A DNA stretch of 38,056 bases, taken from contig LSTF01000033.1 in the NCBI GenBank assembly GCA_001644455.1, positions 1-38,056 on the forward strand. Reading direction: 5' to 3'. The stretch is from Betaproteobacteria bacterium SCGC AG-212-J23 (GTDB taxonomy: Bacteria; Pseudomonadota; Gammaproteobacteria; Burkholderiales; SG8-39). A program made the translations under genes and the position numbers. Under the pieces are notes generated by a model. That model ran no database searches. It was not told where the DNA came from and saw only the letters and a program-made list of their open reading frames with translations. Position 1 is the first letter of the stretch; each line of letters begins with the position of its first letter. Below are positions 15,988 through 24,300 of this stretch, piece after piece.

Positions 15988-16845
15988 GTGCGCGCCTGGG
16001 ACGTTGGGCGGTGGCTGCTGCTCGCCACCCTGTGGTCGCTGCAATGGATCTTTACGCGCATGGCGGTGCCGAGCTTCGGCACCGGCGCGGTGGCCGACGG
16101 GCGCGCGATCTTCGCCGCGCTGTTCCTCGTGCCGTGGATGCTCTTCGTGCTGCGGCAGGAGATCGGCCTGCGGCTGCACTGGCGCGACTACCTCACCATC
16201 GCGCTGGTCAACAACGTCCTGCCGTTCCTCCTCTTCGCCTACGCCGCGAGCGGCATTCCGGCGAGCTACCTCGCGGTGATCAACGGCATGGTGCCGCTGT
16301 GGAGCGCGGTGATCGCGGCGCCGGTGCTGAAGGAGCGGCTCGGCCCGCATCGCATCGTCGGCTTCGTGCTCGGCATCGCCGGCGTGGCGCTGATCGTCAA
16401 CCTGGGTCCGATCGCGCTCGATGCCCATGCCATCACGGCCGCCATCGCCGCGATGGCGGGCGCGGCGCTCTGGGGCTGGGCCGGCGTCATGATCCGGCAG
16501 CGCACCGGCCGCGTGCCGGCGATGGGCCTCGCCACCGGCTCGATCCTTTTCTGCGCGCTGATTCTTTCGCCGGCGTGGGCGCAGGCGCCGCCGCCCGCGA
16601 CCTGGACCCCGACCGCGGTCGGCGCGCTGATCGCGGTCGGCCTGTTCTGCAGCGGGCTCGCCTACCTGCCGTTCTTCACGCTGGTGCGCGACATCGGCCC
16701 GACGCGCACCCTCACCGTCGGCCTGGCGATCCCGGTGCTGGGAATCTTCTGGGGCTGGCTGCTGCTGGGAGAGACGATTACGGCGCCGATGCTGGCTGGG
16801 GCCGCGCTGGTGCTGGGCGCGCTCGCGCTCGTGATGCGGCACTGA
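15988..16845 (+). CDS. EamA/DMT-family membrane transporter
   Basis: Predicted 285-aa integral membrane protein with about ten hydrophobic segments arranged as two EamA repeats. Landmarks are SGIPASYLAVINGMVPLWSA with the following KERLGPHRIVGFVLGIAGV, and in the second half GLAYLPFFTLVRDIGPTRTL and LGETITAPMLAGAALVL. Members export or import small metabolites. GTG 15988 follows the reductase stop by seven bases; no clear Shine-Dalgarno is seen, and a start slightly further in cannot be excluded. It closes the plus-strand operon, perhaps as an exporter of an intermediate. Its last 68 bases overlap the convergent acetyltransferase gene. Confidence 0.9.
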   Translation: MRAWDVGRWLLLATLWSLQWIFTRMAVPSFGTGAVADGRAIFAALFLVPWMLFVLRQEIGLRLHWRDYLTIALVNNVLPFLLFAYAASGIPASYLAVINGMVPLWSAVIAAPVLKERLGPHRIVGFVLGIAGVALIVNLGPIALDAHAITAAIAAMAGAALWGWAGVMIRQRTGRVPAMGLATGSILFCALILSPAWAQAPPPATWTPTAVGALIAVGLFCSGLAYLPFFTLVRDIGPTRTLTVGLAIPVLGIFWGWLLLGETITAPMLAGAALVLGALALVMRH

Positions 16846-17947
16846 GCGCGCGCCGGCCCTGCTGCTTCGCCCAGCGCAGGAACGGCCACGCCGCAACCGC
16901 GAGCGCGCCGACCTTGCCGACGCCGAAGAGCAGCGTCTGCACCGCGAGCCGGTCCTTCCACAGGCGGCTCATCATCGAATTGTCGGCGTCGGTGAACGAA
17001 TCCATCCATTGCACGCCGTGCAGCTCGTGCAGATTGCGGATGCGCGCCACCTCGGCGAGGATGCCCGGCGAGAATTTCGCGAACGCCTCGTCGTAGGCCG
17101 GCTTGAACGCGTAGGCGCCCTGGCCGGCAATGAAGCCCGTGCATCGCCCCAGCGGCTTGCCGTCCAGGTCCACGCCGACCATCTCCAGCCGCCCACGCTT
17201 GTGCGCGGCGGTGAACGTCTCCGTCAGGAAGCGACGATTCGCCTCGCTGCAGGCCATCGCCGTGCCTTGCTTGCCCTTCCAGCCCGAGGCTTCGAGCCGC
17301 AGGAACTCTTCGATCCAGCGGCCGATCTCTTCGCCGGGCCTGAGCGCGACCTGCGTCAGCGTCCCCTGCTCCTTCAGCCGCTTCTCCCGCCGGCGCAGCT
17401 CCTGCCGCTCCTTGCGCGGAACGAATTCGTTGACGTACGTCTCGCCGTCCTTCGCTCGCCGCAGCACCGGCCGCGCGTAGCCGTCGAGCACGAGCGGCCT
17501 GACGTCCGCGGCCTGCAGCGCGGTCGCCAGCGCCTGCCGGAACGGCCCTTCGGTGGGGATGTACTGCAGGCCGACGAGCGATGCGCCGTCGCTGTCCGTC
17601 CGCAGCCACTCGAGCAGCGTCGCCAGCGTCTCGACCGCGCCATCGGCGCGCACCAGCGGGGTGCAGAGCAGGCAGTGGCGATGGCGCCACGACAACAGCG
17701 TCGGCAGCGGCAACCCCCTGAAGCTTCCCGTCCGCTCGAGCGGCAGCACCGCGTCGAGGCGATCGTGGTTCCAGACCGTAACCAGGCGAAAACCACGTTG
17801 CATCCCGAACGCCTCGAGCGCCGGCAGCAGCATCCACGGCTCGTAGAACGGGTTCGGCTCGATCGCGGCCGGGACCATGTTCTCCCACGCCGGGGCGAAC
17901 GCGGCCACGGCCTCGAAGCCGGTCAGTACCTTGACTGTGCGGGTCAC
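16778..17947 (-). CDS. CelD/BcsL-like GNAT-fold acyltransferase
   Basis: Predicted 389-aa protein of the Acetyltransf_6 type (CelD/BcsL), used in exopolysaccharide or cell-surface assembly in relatives. Seen are an N-terminal half with NPFYEPWMLLPALEAF and VLPLERTGSFRGLPLPTL, then the FemAB/GNAT-like core QELRRREKRLKEQG, EEFLRLEASGWKGKQGTA and RRFLTETFTAAHKRGRLEM, GRCTGFIAGQGAYAFKPAYDE, and a C-terminal tail rich in A, R and P. The start is GTG 17947. The long 3' end runs 68 bases into the convergent EamA gene. A gap of 44 bases separates it from the DUF2848 gene upstream, so it may belong to that operon or have its own promoter. Acyl acceptor unknown. Confidence 0.8.
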   Translation of the reverse strand: MTRTVKVLTGFEAVAAFAPAWENMVPAAIEPNPFYEPWMLLPALEAFGMQRGFRLVTVWNHDRLDAVLPLERTGSFRGLPLPTLLSWRHRHCLLCTPLVRADGAVETLATLLEWLRTDSDGASLVGLQYIPTEGPFRQALATALQAADVRPLVLDGYARPVLRRAKDGETYVNEFVPRKERQELRRREKRLKEQGTLTQVALRPGEEIGRWIEEFLRLEASGWKGKQGTAMACSEANRRFLTETFTAAHKRGRLEMVGVDLDGKPLGRCTGFIAGQGAYAFKPAYDEAFAKFSPGILAEVARIRNLHELHGVQWMDSFTDADNSMMSRLWKDRLAVQTLLFGVGKVGALAVAAWPFLRWAKQQGRRALSAASRARARPAPARPQPASAP

Positions 17948-17991
17948 CCCGCCGTTCTACGCGGCGAGTGTTAAAACCAATCCCGGCCGGA

Positions 17992-18600
17992 CTAGCCCTC
18001 TACGGGCAGGACGTGGATGCGGTACTCGTGCGCGAGCTTCTTCTTGCGCACCGGGTCTTCGAGCTCCATGCGGAAGACATCGGCGGGACGGATGCCGCCC
18101 TTCGCGGCGAGGGTGCCGCAGAACATCGCCCAGCCCGCCTTCAATGGATGGCGACCCATCAGGTCCTCGGGAGAGCGCATCGCCGTCACAGGTCCTTCCT
18201 GATAGAGCTTGCCATCCGCCCAGGAGCGCAGGACGAGCTTGTCCCAGTGCGGCTTCACCTCGTCGTACTTCCAGGCGTCCTTCGCGATCGGCTTCTCGCA
18301 CAGCTGCTTGGAGAGGGAGACACCGATGGTCTCGGCCTTGCGGTCGGTATGGTCGGAACCGACCGTGACCCACAGGCCGTCGGGTTTCGACAGCAGGACG
18401 AACTCCACCTCGCCGCTGGTGTCGGTGCCAGAGACCTGGATGGAAGAAGAGAAAGTTATTAAAGAAGCGGAAACTCTGTAGAAGATGGGCGTGGTCTTCG
18501 GCGGCTTCACGCCGATTTCGGCCAGCTCCATGATGTGCTTCTTCAGCTGCGCTTCATCGCGGCCAGTCCAGCCGGCGATGACGAGGTTGCTGCACTCCAT
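17992..18600 (-). CDS. DUF2848 family protein
   Basis: Predicted 202-aa cytosolic protein that I recognise as DUF2848-like: NLVIAGWTGRDEAQLKKHI, then GVKPPKTTPIFYRVSASLIT, GEVEFVLLSKPDGLWVTVG, SDHTDRKAETIGVSLSKQL, and a C-terminal YRIHVLPVEG. The E-V-E and GSDHTDR elements recall the fumarylacetoacetate-hydrolase fold, which would suit hydrolysis of a ring-cleavage product; this is weak inference. The ATG shares its A with the TGA of the HpaB-type gene (TGATG), so the two are coupled and probably act in the same pathway. A short AT-rich codon run is at about 18438-18485. Confidence 0.8.
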   Translation of the reverse strand: MECSNLVIAGWTGRDEAQLKKHIMELAEIGVKPPKTTPIFYRVSASLITFSSSIQVSGTDTSGEVEFVLLSKPDGLWVTVGSDHTDRKAETIGVSLSKQLCEKPIAKDAWKYDEVKPHWDKLVLRSWADGKLYQEGPVTAMRSPEDLMGRHPLKAGWAMFCGTLAAKGGIRPADVFRMELEDPVRKKKLAHEYRIHVLPVEG

Positions 18601-20060
18601 CACGCCACCTTCTTCATCGCCGCGGCCTCCGGCACGTCGTAGCCCGCCATCAGGTCCTCGACCACCTTGTGGTAGCCGTCCCAGGGTGCTTCGCGGTAGT
18701 TGTGGTTGCGCACGATGAAGGACGCGCCGGCGTAGAACTTCTCGTACTGCAGGTGCCGGCCGGCGAACTCGGAGCCGATCAGGTCCCAGGCGAGCTTGTA
18801 GAGCTTCATGCGCTCGACCGCCGCGAGCTGGGGTGTCTGCCAGTACTGCTCGAACTGCGCGCGCAGCTTCGGATCGTGCATCACGGTGATGTCGGCCGGC
18901 ATCTGGAAAATGCCGCCGCCGCAGAGCTCGCGCAGCGCCTCGATGATCGAGGAGTGGCTCTCGGTGCACCAGTTGAGCGCCGCGTACATGTAGCGCCTGT
19001 TGAAGGTCTTGAAGCCCTCATTGCCGACTACGGGCCAATCCTCGGCGTCCTGGATCTGCCCGGCGATCATGCCGCCGAGCGCCGCCTCGAGCGCGCACAG
19101 GCGTCCCAGCACTTCGCGCACCGCCGGAATCTCGTGCGAGCCGGAGGCCTGGGCGATCTTGCTCGCCAGGCCGACGATGAGCTGCATCTTGGCGTGGAAG
19201 CGCACGTTCGACTGGTGGTTGCCGTAGCAGTGGCCGGGCGTCTTGATGTAGATGTCGCGCGCCAGCACCGCGTCCATGTGCACGAAGACGCGTTCCCAGG
19301 GCACCTTGACGTTGTCGCACATCACCATCGAATCGGTCTCGTCGAAGCGCCAGGCGAGCGGGCTGTCGAACTCGCAGCGCGCGTGCAGCTCGAACGGCTT
19401 GCGCGACCAGAGCGTCACCCCGGGCGTGCCGACCGGGACGGCGCAGGTGATCGACTCGGCGAGCTGGTTGGGCGCGAGCGGAATCAGGTTGCCGATCCAG
19501 ATCTCGTTGGCGAACACCGCGCCGGTGGCGAGCATCTTCATGCCCGAGACCACCACGCCGTCGTCGTCCTCGCGCACCACGCGCAGCGTCGGCACCGGGA
19601 TGTTCTGCCGGGTGTAGAACTCGGGGTTGCGCGCCGCCTGCGGCGGAATGACCGCGTAGACGCCATACAGGTCTTCCTTCCGCATCTTCTCGTAGTACGC
19701 GAGAAGGTTCTTCTCGAACTTCCCAAACACGGAGGAATTCATCGCCATGCCCGTGACGAAGCTCGACACGTGGTCGGGCGAGCGACCGAGCAGGCCGTGA
19801 CTCATGTCGGCGATGGCGCGATGCACCCTGGTCCTCTTCTCAAGGTCTTCCCGGGTCTTCGCCTTCAGGAAGTACGCGCTGAATTTCTCCTTGCCTTCCT
19901 GGAATGAAAAATCCCGCTTCATGTCGTAGATGCCGGCAATGGAGCGCGCGGCGTTGCGGAAAGCGGGATGGGTGGTGACGTCGTCGACCTTCTCCGAGCC
20001 GATGTAGACGACCCGACCGTCGCGCAGCGATTCGAGGTGCTCGCTTCCGGTCTTAAGCAT
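18600..20060 (-). CDS. HpaB-family FADH2-dependent aromatic monooxygenase
   Basis: Predicted 486-aa large component of the 4-hydroxyphenylacetate 3-monooxygenase/4-hydroxybutyryl-CoA dehydratase family. Seen are the N-terminal LESLRDGRVVYIGSEKVDDV and HPAFRNAARSIAGIYDM, the flavin-site region MKMLATGAVFANEIWIGN and VPVGTPGVTLWSRKP, DNVKVPWERVFVH, and a C-terminal acyl-CoA-dehydrogenase-like helical part with SSIIEALRELCGGGIFQMP. The start is ATG 20060; earlier in-frame ATGs lie inside the cupin gene. It overlaps the cupin by eight bases. The small flavin reductase (HpaC type) that usually feeds it FADH2 is not in the window. Ring ortho-hydroxylation of a phenol is likely; substrate unknown. 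Confidence 0.9.
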   Translation of the reverse strand: MLKTGSEHLESLRDGRVVYIGSEKVDDVTTHPAFRNAARSIAGIYDMKRDFSFQEGKEKFSAYFLKAKTREDLEKRTRVHRAIADMSHGLLGRSPDHVSSFVTGMAMNSSVFGKFEKNLLAYYEKMRKEDLYGVYAVIPPQAARNPEFYTRQNIPVPTLRVVREDDDGVVVSGMKMLATGAVFANEIWIGNLIPLAPNQLAESITCAVPVGTPGVTLWSRKPFELHARCEFDSPLAWRFDETDSMVMCDNVKVPWERVFVHMDAVLARDIYIKTPGHCYGNHQSNVRFHAKMQLIVGLASKIAQASGSHEIPAVREVLGRLCALEAALGGMIAGQIQDAEDWPVVGNEGFKTFNRRYMYAALNWCTESHSSIIEALRELCGGGIFQMPADITVMHDPKLRAQFEQYWQTPQLAAVERMKLYKLAWDLIGSEFAGRHLQYEKFYAGASFIVRNHNYREAPWDGYHKVVEDLMAGYDVPEAAAMKKVA

Positions 20061-20424
20061 AGTAGTGAATCTCGTGGAGGATGCAGCCGCCGCGGGAGGT
20101 GAACGGGCCGTGGTGCACGCCCGGCGGCCGGCAGGCATAGGTGGCGGCGAAGCACTGCTGGCCGCCCTTGCCCTGCTTGTCGTTGCCGACCACGAGGTCG
20201 CCCTGCACCACGTAGACCTCTTCCCAGTGGTCGTGCACGAACGGCTCGGTGGAGAACGCGCCGGCGTCGATCTTCAGCAGCCGCGTGCGACTGCCCTTCT
20301 TGTTCTTCTCGTCCAGGTCGGAGGCGAGGATCTTCTGCCAGAAGCCCGGCGGATAGCCCTCGGGCCGCTCCCAGCCGCTGTTGACGTCGACCTTCACGAA
20401 TTCCAGATGTTGCTTGGGTTTCAT
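20053..20424 (-). CDS. Small single-domain cupin
   Basis: Predicted 123-aa cupin. The core reads FVHDHWEEVYVVQGDLVVGN, with metal ligand candidates H and E in the usual HxH...E pattern, and the second motif is PPGVHHGPFTSRGG with a further histidine. The C-terminus is CILHEIHYY. It overlaps the upstream EthD-type gene by four bases (ATGA) and the HpaB-type gene by eight. It could be a small dioxygenase or isomerase acting on the hydroxylated product, or a sensor-like accessory; sequence alone does not decide. Confidence 0.85.
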   Translation of the reverse strand: MKPKQHLEFVKVDVNSGWERPEGYPPGFWQKILASDLDEKNKKGSRTRLLKIDAGAFSTEPFVHDHWEEVYVVQGDLVVGNDKQGKGGQQCFAATYACRPPGVHHGPFTSRGGCILHEIHYYA

Positions 20425-20756
20425 GGCCAGACCTCCTCGCTCTTCATCGCCTGATGCGTCACCGTGCCCTCGAACGTCATGAACCGCTTGAAATCCTCCC
20501 TCGCCTCGGCGCGCTCGCGCGAGGCAAAGGCCTTGTTCATCGCTTCCTCGCTGTCGAACTCGAGCTGCGCCATCAGCACCGCCTTGCCGCGGTTCACCGG
20601 CACGGGATCCTGCCATGCCAGCGGCGTGTGCATCGTCATGCGCCGCAGCCCGGGCCAGCGCGCCACCACCGGCACGTGCACCTCGCGGTAGCGCCTGAGA
20701 AAAGCGTCGAGATCGCCGACCGCGATGTCATAGCGCACGAAGTAAGAGACGCTCAC
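20421..20756 (-). CDS. EthD-like small ferredoxin-fold protein
   Basis: Predicted 111-aa protein with the EthD/stress-responsive dimeric alpha-beta barrel look: SYFVRYDIAVGDLDAFLRRY, EVHVPVVARWPGLRRMTMHT, and FDSEEAMNKAFASRE near the end. Such proteins sit in many aromatic and lactone degradation operons as accessories, isomerases or decarboxylases. GTG 20756 overlaps the MarR stop (GTGA), and its own stop overlaps the cupin start (ATGA). Role in the HpaB-type pathway is inferred from operon position. Confidence 0.8.
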   Translation of the reverse strand: MSVSYFVRYDIAVGDLDAFLRRYREVHVPVVARWPGLRRMTMHTPLAWQDPVPVNRGKAVLMAQLEFDSEEAMNKAFASRERAEAREDFKRFMTFEGTVTHQAMKSEEVWP

Positions 20757-21274
20757 GCGGCCTCCTGCTTCAGGTAATCGAGCAATGCCACCGCGCGGTC
20801 GCCGTCGGCCACCAACGCCGCGGCGAGCGAGCGCAGCGCGCGGAAGCGCTTCGCGTCCAGCGACTCGAAGAGGATGTCGTTGATGCGCCGCTGGTAGGGC
20901 GCCAGCCGCTGCAGCAGCGCCTCCGACTTCGAATTCATTTCCAGCAGGACTTTTCTTCCATCGGCAGGGTCGGAAGCCTTCTCGAGAATGCCTCGAGCAG
21001 CGAGCTTGTTGGCCTCGATGGTGATGAAGGCGCCCGAGCGGTGCAGCCGCTCCGCCACCTCGCCGATCGACAGGCTCTCGGCGCGCGACACCAGCATCAG
21101 GATCTCGTATTGCACGCCGGAGATGCCGGCGATGGCGGCGAACGCATCGCGGCAGGTATCGAGCTTGTGGCCGTAGGCGATCAGGTCGTGGATCAGGCCG
21201 CGGAACTCGGCGTCCGAGCCATCGATCAGGAGCGCCCTGCGGGAGACGGTGTGCGGACGGCCTTTGCGAGACAT
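20753..21274 (-). CDS. MarR-family regulator of the HpaB-type operon
   Basis: Predicted 173-aa winged-helix regulator, normal MarR length. Motifs are GVQYEILMLVSRAE, SIGEVAERLHRSGAFITIEANKL split over helix-turn-helix and recognition helix, and the wing ASDPADGRKVLLEM. ATG 21274 is preferred over an upstream TTG (21298) because the TTG lies in a promoter-like sequence and lacks a ribosome site. As first gene of the overlapping MarR/EthD/cupin/HpaB/DUF2848 unit it probably represses its own operon and responds to an aromatic ligand. Confidence 0.87.
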   Translation of the reverse strand: MSRKGRPHTVSRRALLIDGSDAEFRGLIHDLIAYGHKLDTCRDAFAAIAGISGVQYEILMLVSRAESLSIGEVAERLHRSGAFITIEANKLAARGILEKASDPADGRKVLLEMNSKSEALLQRLAPYQRRINDILFESLDAKRFRALRSLAAALVADGDRAVALLDYLKQEAA

Positions 21275-21282
21275 GGCGGACG

Positions 21283-21311
21283 ATTTTCGGCCGCCCAAAT
21301 ACCTTTGTCAA
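21283..21311 (-). promoter_or_regulatory. Promoter of the MarR/HpaB-type operon
   Basis: Minus-strand TTGACA (21311-21306, perfect -35) and GAAAAT (21288-21283, 4 of 6 in the -10) are separated by exactly 17 bases. The -35 contains the TGA stop of the upstream c-di-GMP gene. The predicted start point is about two bases before the ATG at 21274, implying a leaderless or nearly leaderless mRNA. Confidence 0.6.
21296..21307. promoter_or_regulatory. Candidate MarR operator CAAA-GGTA-TTTG
   Basis: On the minus strand CAAA and TTTG form a small perfect inverted repeat around GGTA, placed between the -35 and -10 elements. The position suits autorepression by the MarR protein whose gene starts 22 bases downstream. 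The arms are short, so chance is possible. Confidence 0.35.
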
Positions 21312-24300
21312 TTAGCTTTCTTGGATAGCCTATTCACCAGGTCGGCGGCCGGCATCGGCCGGGCGAAGAGATAGCCCTGCGCCCGCTCGCAGCGCAGCAG
21401 CCGCAGGAAGGTCGCCTGCTCCTCGGTCTCGACGCCCTCCGCCACCACCGTGAAGCCGAGGCTGTGCGCCATCTCGATGATGGTGCGCACGATGGTCGCG
21501 TCGTTCGGGTCCTTGTTGACGTCGGCGACGAACGAGCGGTCGATCTTCAGCGCCCCGACCGGGAAACGCGTCAGGTACGCGAGGCTCGAATAGCCGGTGC
21601 CGAAATCGTCGATGGCGATGCGCATGCCGGCGTCGCACAGCGAGCGCATGACGCGGATCGCGTGGTCGGGATCGACCATCAGCTGGCTCTCGGTGATTTC
21701 CAGCTCGATCAGCGAAGGATCGATGCCCGCCTCCGCCACCACGGCCTTGAGGCGCTGGTCGAGGTCCTGCAGGCGGAACTGGCGCGCCGACAGGTTCACC
21801 GCCACCGGGCCGACGTCGAGGCCGGCCGCCTTCCAGGCCTTGAGGTCCTCGCAGGCGCGCTTCAGCACCCATTCGCCGACCGGGACGATCAGGCCGGTCT
21901 CCTCCAATACCGGGATGAACTCCGCCGGCGAGACCAGGCCGCGCTCGGGATGCTTCCAGCGGATCAGCGCCTCCGCGCCGTAAAAGCGGCGGTTCGCGAG
22001 CTCGACCTTGGGCTGGTAGTAGAGGACGAACTCCTCCCGCTCGAGGGCGCGGCGCAGCTCCACGCCGAGCTGGGCGCGGCTGCGCGTGCGCTGGTTGATC
22101 TCGGCGGTGAAGAACTGGAAGTTGTTGCGGCCGGCCTGCTTGGCGCGGTACATCGCCGCGTCGGCAGCGCCGATCAGCGTCTCGGCATCCGCGCCGTCGC
22201 CGGGATAGGCGGCGATGCCGAGGCTGGCGCTGATGAACACCTCCTGGCCGTGGATCTCGAACGCCGCGGCGAGACGGTCGATGATCTTCTGCGCCACCAG
22301 CGCCCCGTCCTCCTGCCGCGCCATGTCGGCGAGGATCACCGCGAATTCGTCGCCGCTGATGCGCGCCACCGTGTCGCCCGAGCGCACGCAGGACTGCAAG
22401 CGCACCGCGACCTCCTTCAGCAGCTGGTCGCCTCCGCTGTGACCAAGGGTGTCGTTCACCATCTTGAATTCGTCGAGATCGATGAACAGCACGCTCAGGC
22501 TGGCGTTGCGGCGCTTCGCCAGCACGATCATCTGCGAGAAGCGGTCCGCGAGCAGGGCGCGGTTCGGCAGGCCGGTGAGCGAATCGAACTGGGCGAGGAA
22601 GGCGAGACGGCTCTCGCTGTCGATGCGCTGCAGGCCGGCCGAGAGCACGCTCGCCGCGGCCTCGACGAAATTGAGCGCATCCGCGGCGAAGGCGTTGGCG
22701 GAGCGGTAGCAGACGCACAGCGCGCCGCGCGGGCGGCGCTCGCCGCGCACCGGGATCACCGCGGCGCTGTGCAGCCCCGCCGCCCAGTCGAACTCGAGCT
22801 CGGCGCCGTCGACGACCAGCGCTTCGCCGGAGCGCAGCGCGCGCTGCACCGGGTTCGATGCCCCGCATTTCACCGCCGCGCCGTCCCTGCCCTCGCCCGC
22901 CCCGACGAGCGCGTGCAGTACCAGCTCCTCCCCGCCCGTGGCCGGCTCGAAATAGGCCACCGCATCGGCATTCAGTCCTTCCAGCACGTTCTGCACCGCC
23001 TCGCGCATCAGGTCGGACGGCTCGCGCTTGGCGAGCGCCGACTGGCCGAAGCGCGCGATCCGCTCCTGGTGGCGGGCGTACTGCGTCTGGCGCTGGTCGG
23101 CGAGCTTGCGTTCGGTAATGTCGCGCGAGACGGTGACGATGATCCAGCGCTCGCCCTCGCGCAGCGCGCGGTGGTGCAGCTCGCTCCAGCCGCGGCGGCC
23201 GTCCTTGCCGGTATACGCGTACTCGACACGCACGCCCTTCGACCCGGTGGCGATCACCTCGTCGTACTCGCGCTCGAGCTGCTCGCGCGCGATGGGCAGC
23301 GCGTCGGCCGGCCCCAGTCCCAGCGCCTGCTCGCGCGAGTATCCCAGGAACTTGCAGGCGAGCTTGTTGACGTCGACGAAGCGCATCGTCGGCCGGTCGG
23401 TCAGGTAGATCGCGTCGAGCGACATGTCCATGGCGGCGCGAAACCGGCGCAGCTCCTCCTCGTCGCGCCGCTGCCGCGTCACGTCGCGGGAGGTGCCGCG
23501 GTAGCCGATGAAGGCCCCCGCGTCGTCGAACACCGGCTCGCCATCGGCGGAGACGTAGTAGGTGCTGCCGGAGCGGCCGCGGTAGGCGTACTGCAGGTTG
23601 CGGAACGATTCGTGGCGCTCGACTCCTGCGCGGTACGCGTCCCAGTCGACCGAGCCCTCGACGATCCCTGGCACCTCCCAGATGCGCTTGCCGACGACCA
23701 CCGCGGAGGGCGAATATTCCGCGACCGCGCCCTTGCCCTCGAACTTGGTGAAGCGGAACTCGCTGTCCTGCTCCCAGTACCAGTCGGAGGACAGGTTGGT
23801 GAGGCTGCGGAAGCGCGCCTCGCTCTTGCGCAGCGCCTCGTCGGCGGCGAGCCGCTCGCTGATGTCGCGCAGGATGGCGACGATGATCCAGCGCTCGCCG
23901 GCGCGCACCGCGCGGCGCAGTACCTCGACCGGAATCGGCGCCCCCTGCTTGCGGTATTGCTTGCTCAGCAGCCGCGTGGTCTCGCCGCTGGCGATCATCT
24001 CGTCGTAGGTGCGCTCGAGATCGGCGCGCGGAATCGGCGTGAGGTTGAGCGGCCCGAGGAGCAGCATCTCCTCGCGCGAATAGCCCAGCTTCTGGCAGGT
24101 GGTGGAATTGACGTCGACGTAGCGCAGGGTCTCGCGGTCGATCAGCAGGATCATGTCGGCCGAGGTGTCCATCGCGGCGCGGAAGCGGCGCAACTCCTCT
24201 TCGTCGCGGCGGCGGCTGGCCTCGACCTCCTTGCGCTGCAGGAACTGGCCGATCTGGCTGCCGATCACCCGGATCGCCTGCAGCAGCCCTTCCTCGGGCT

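Noticed and set aside
17948-17991. Possible promoter and small stem (CGCCG/CGGCG) before the CelD-type gene
   Set aside because: The -35 and -10 matches are weak and the stem is short; not enough to call a feature.
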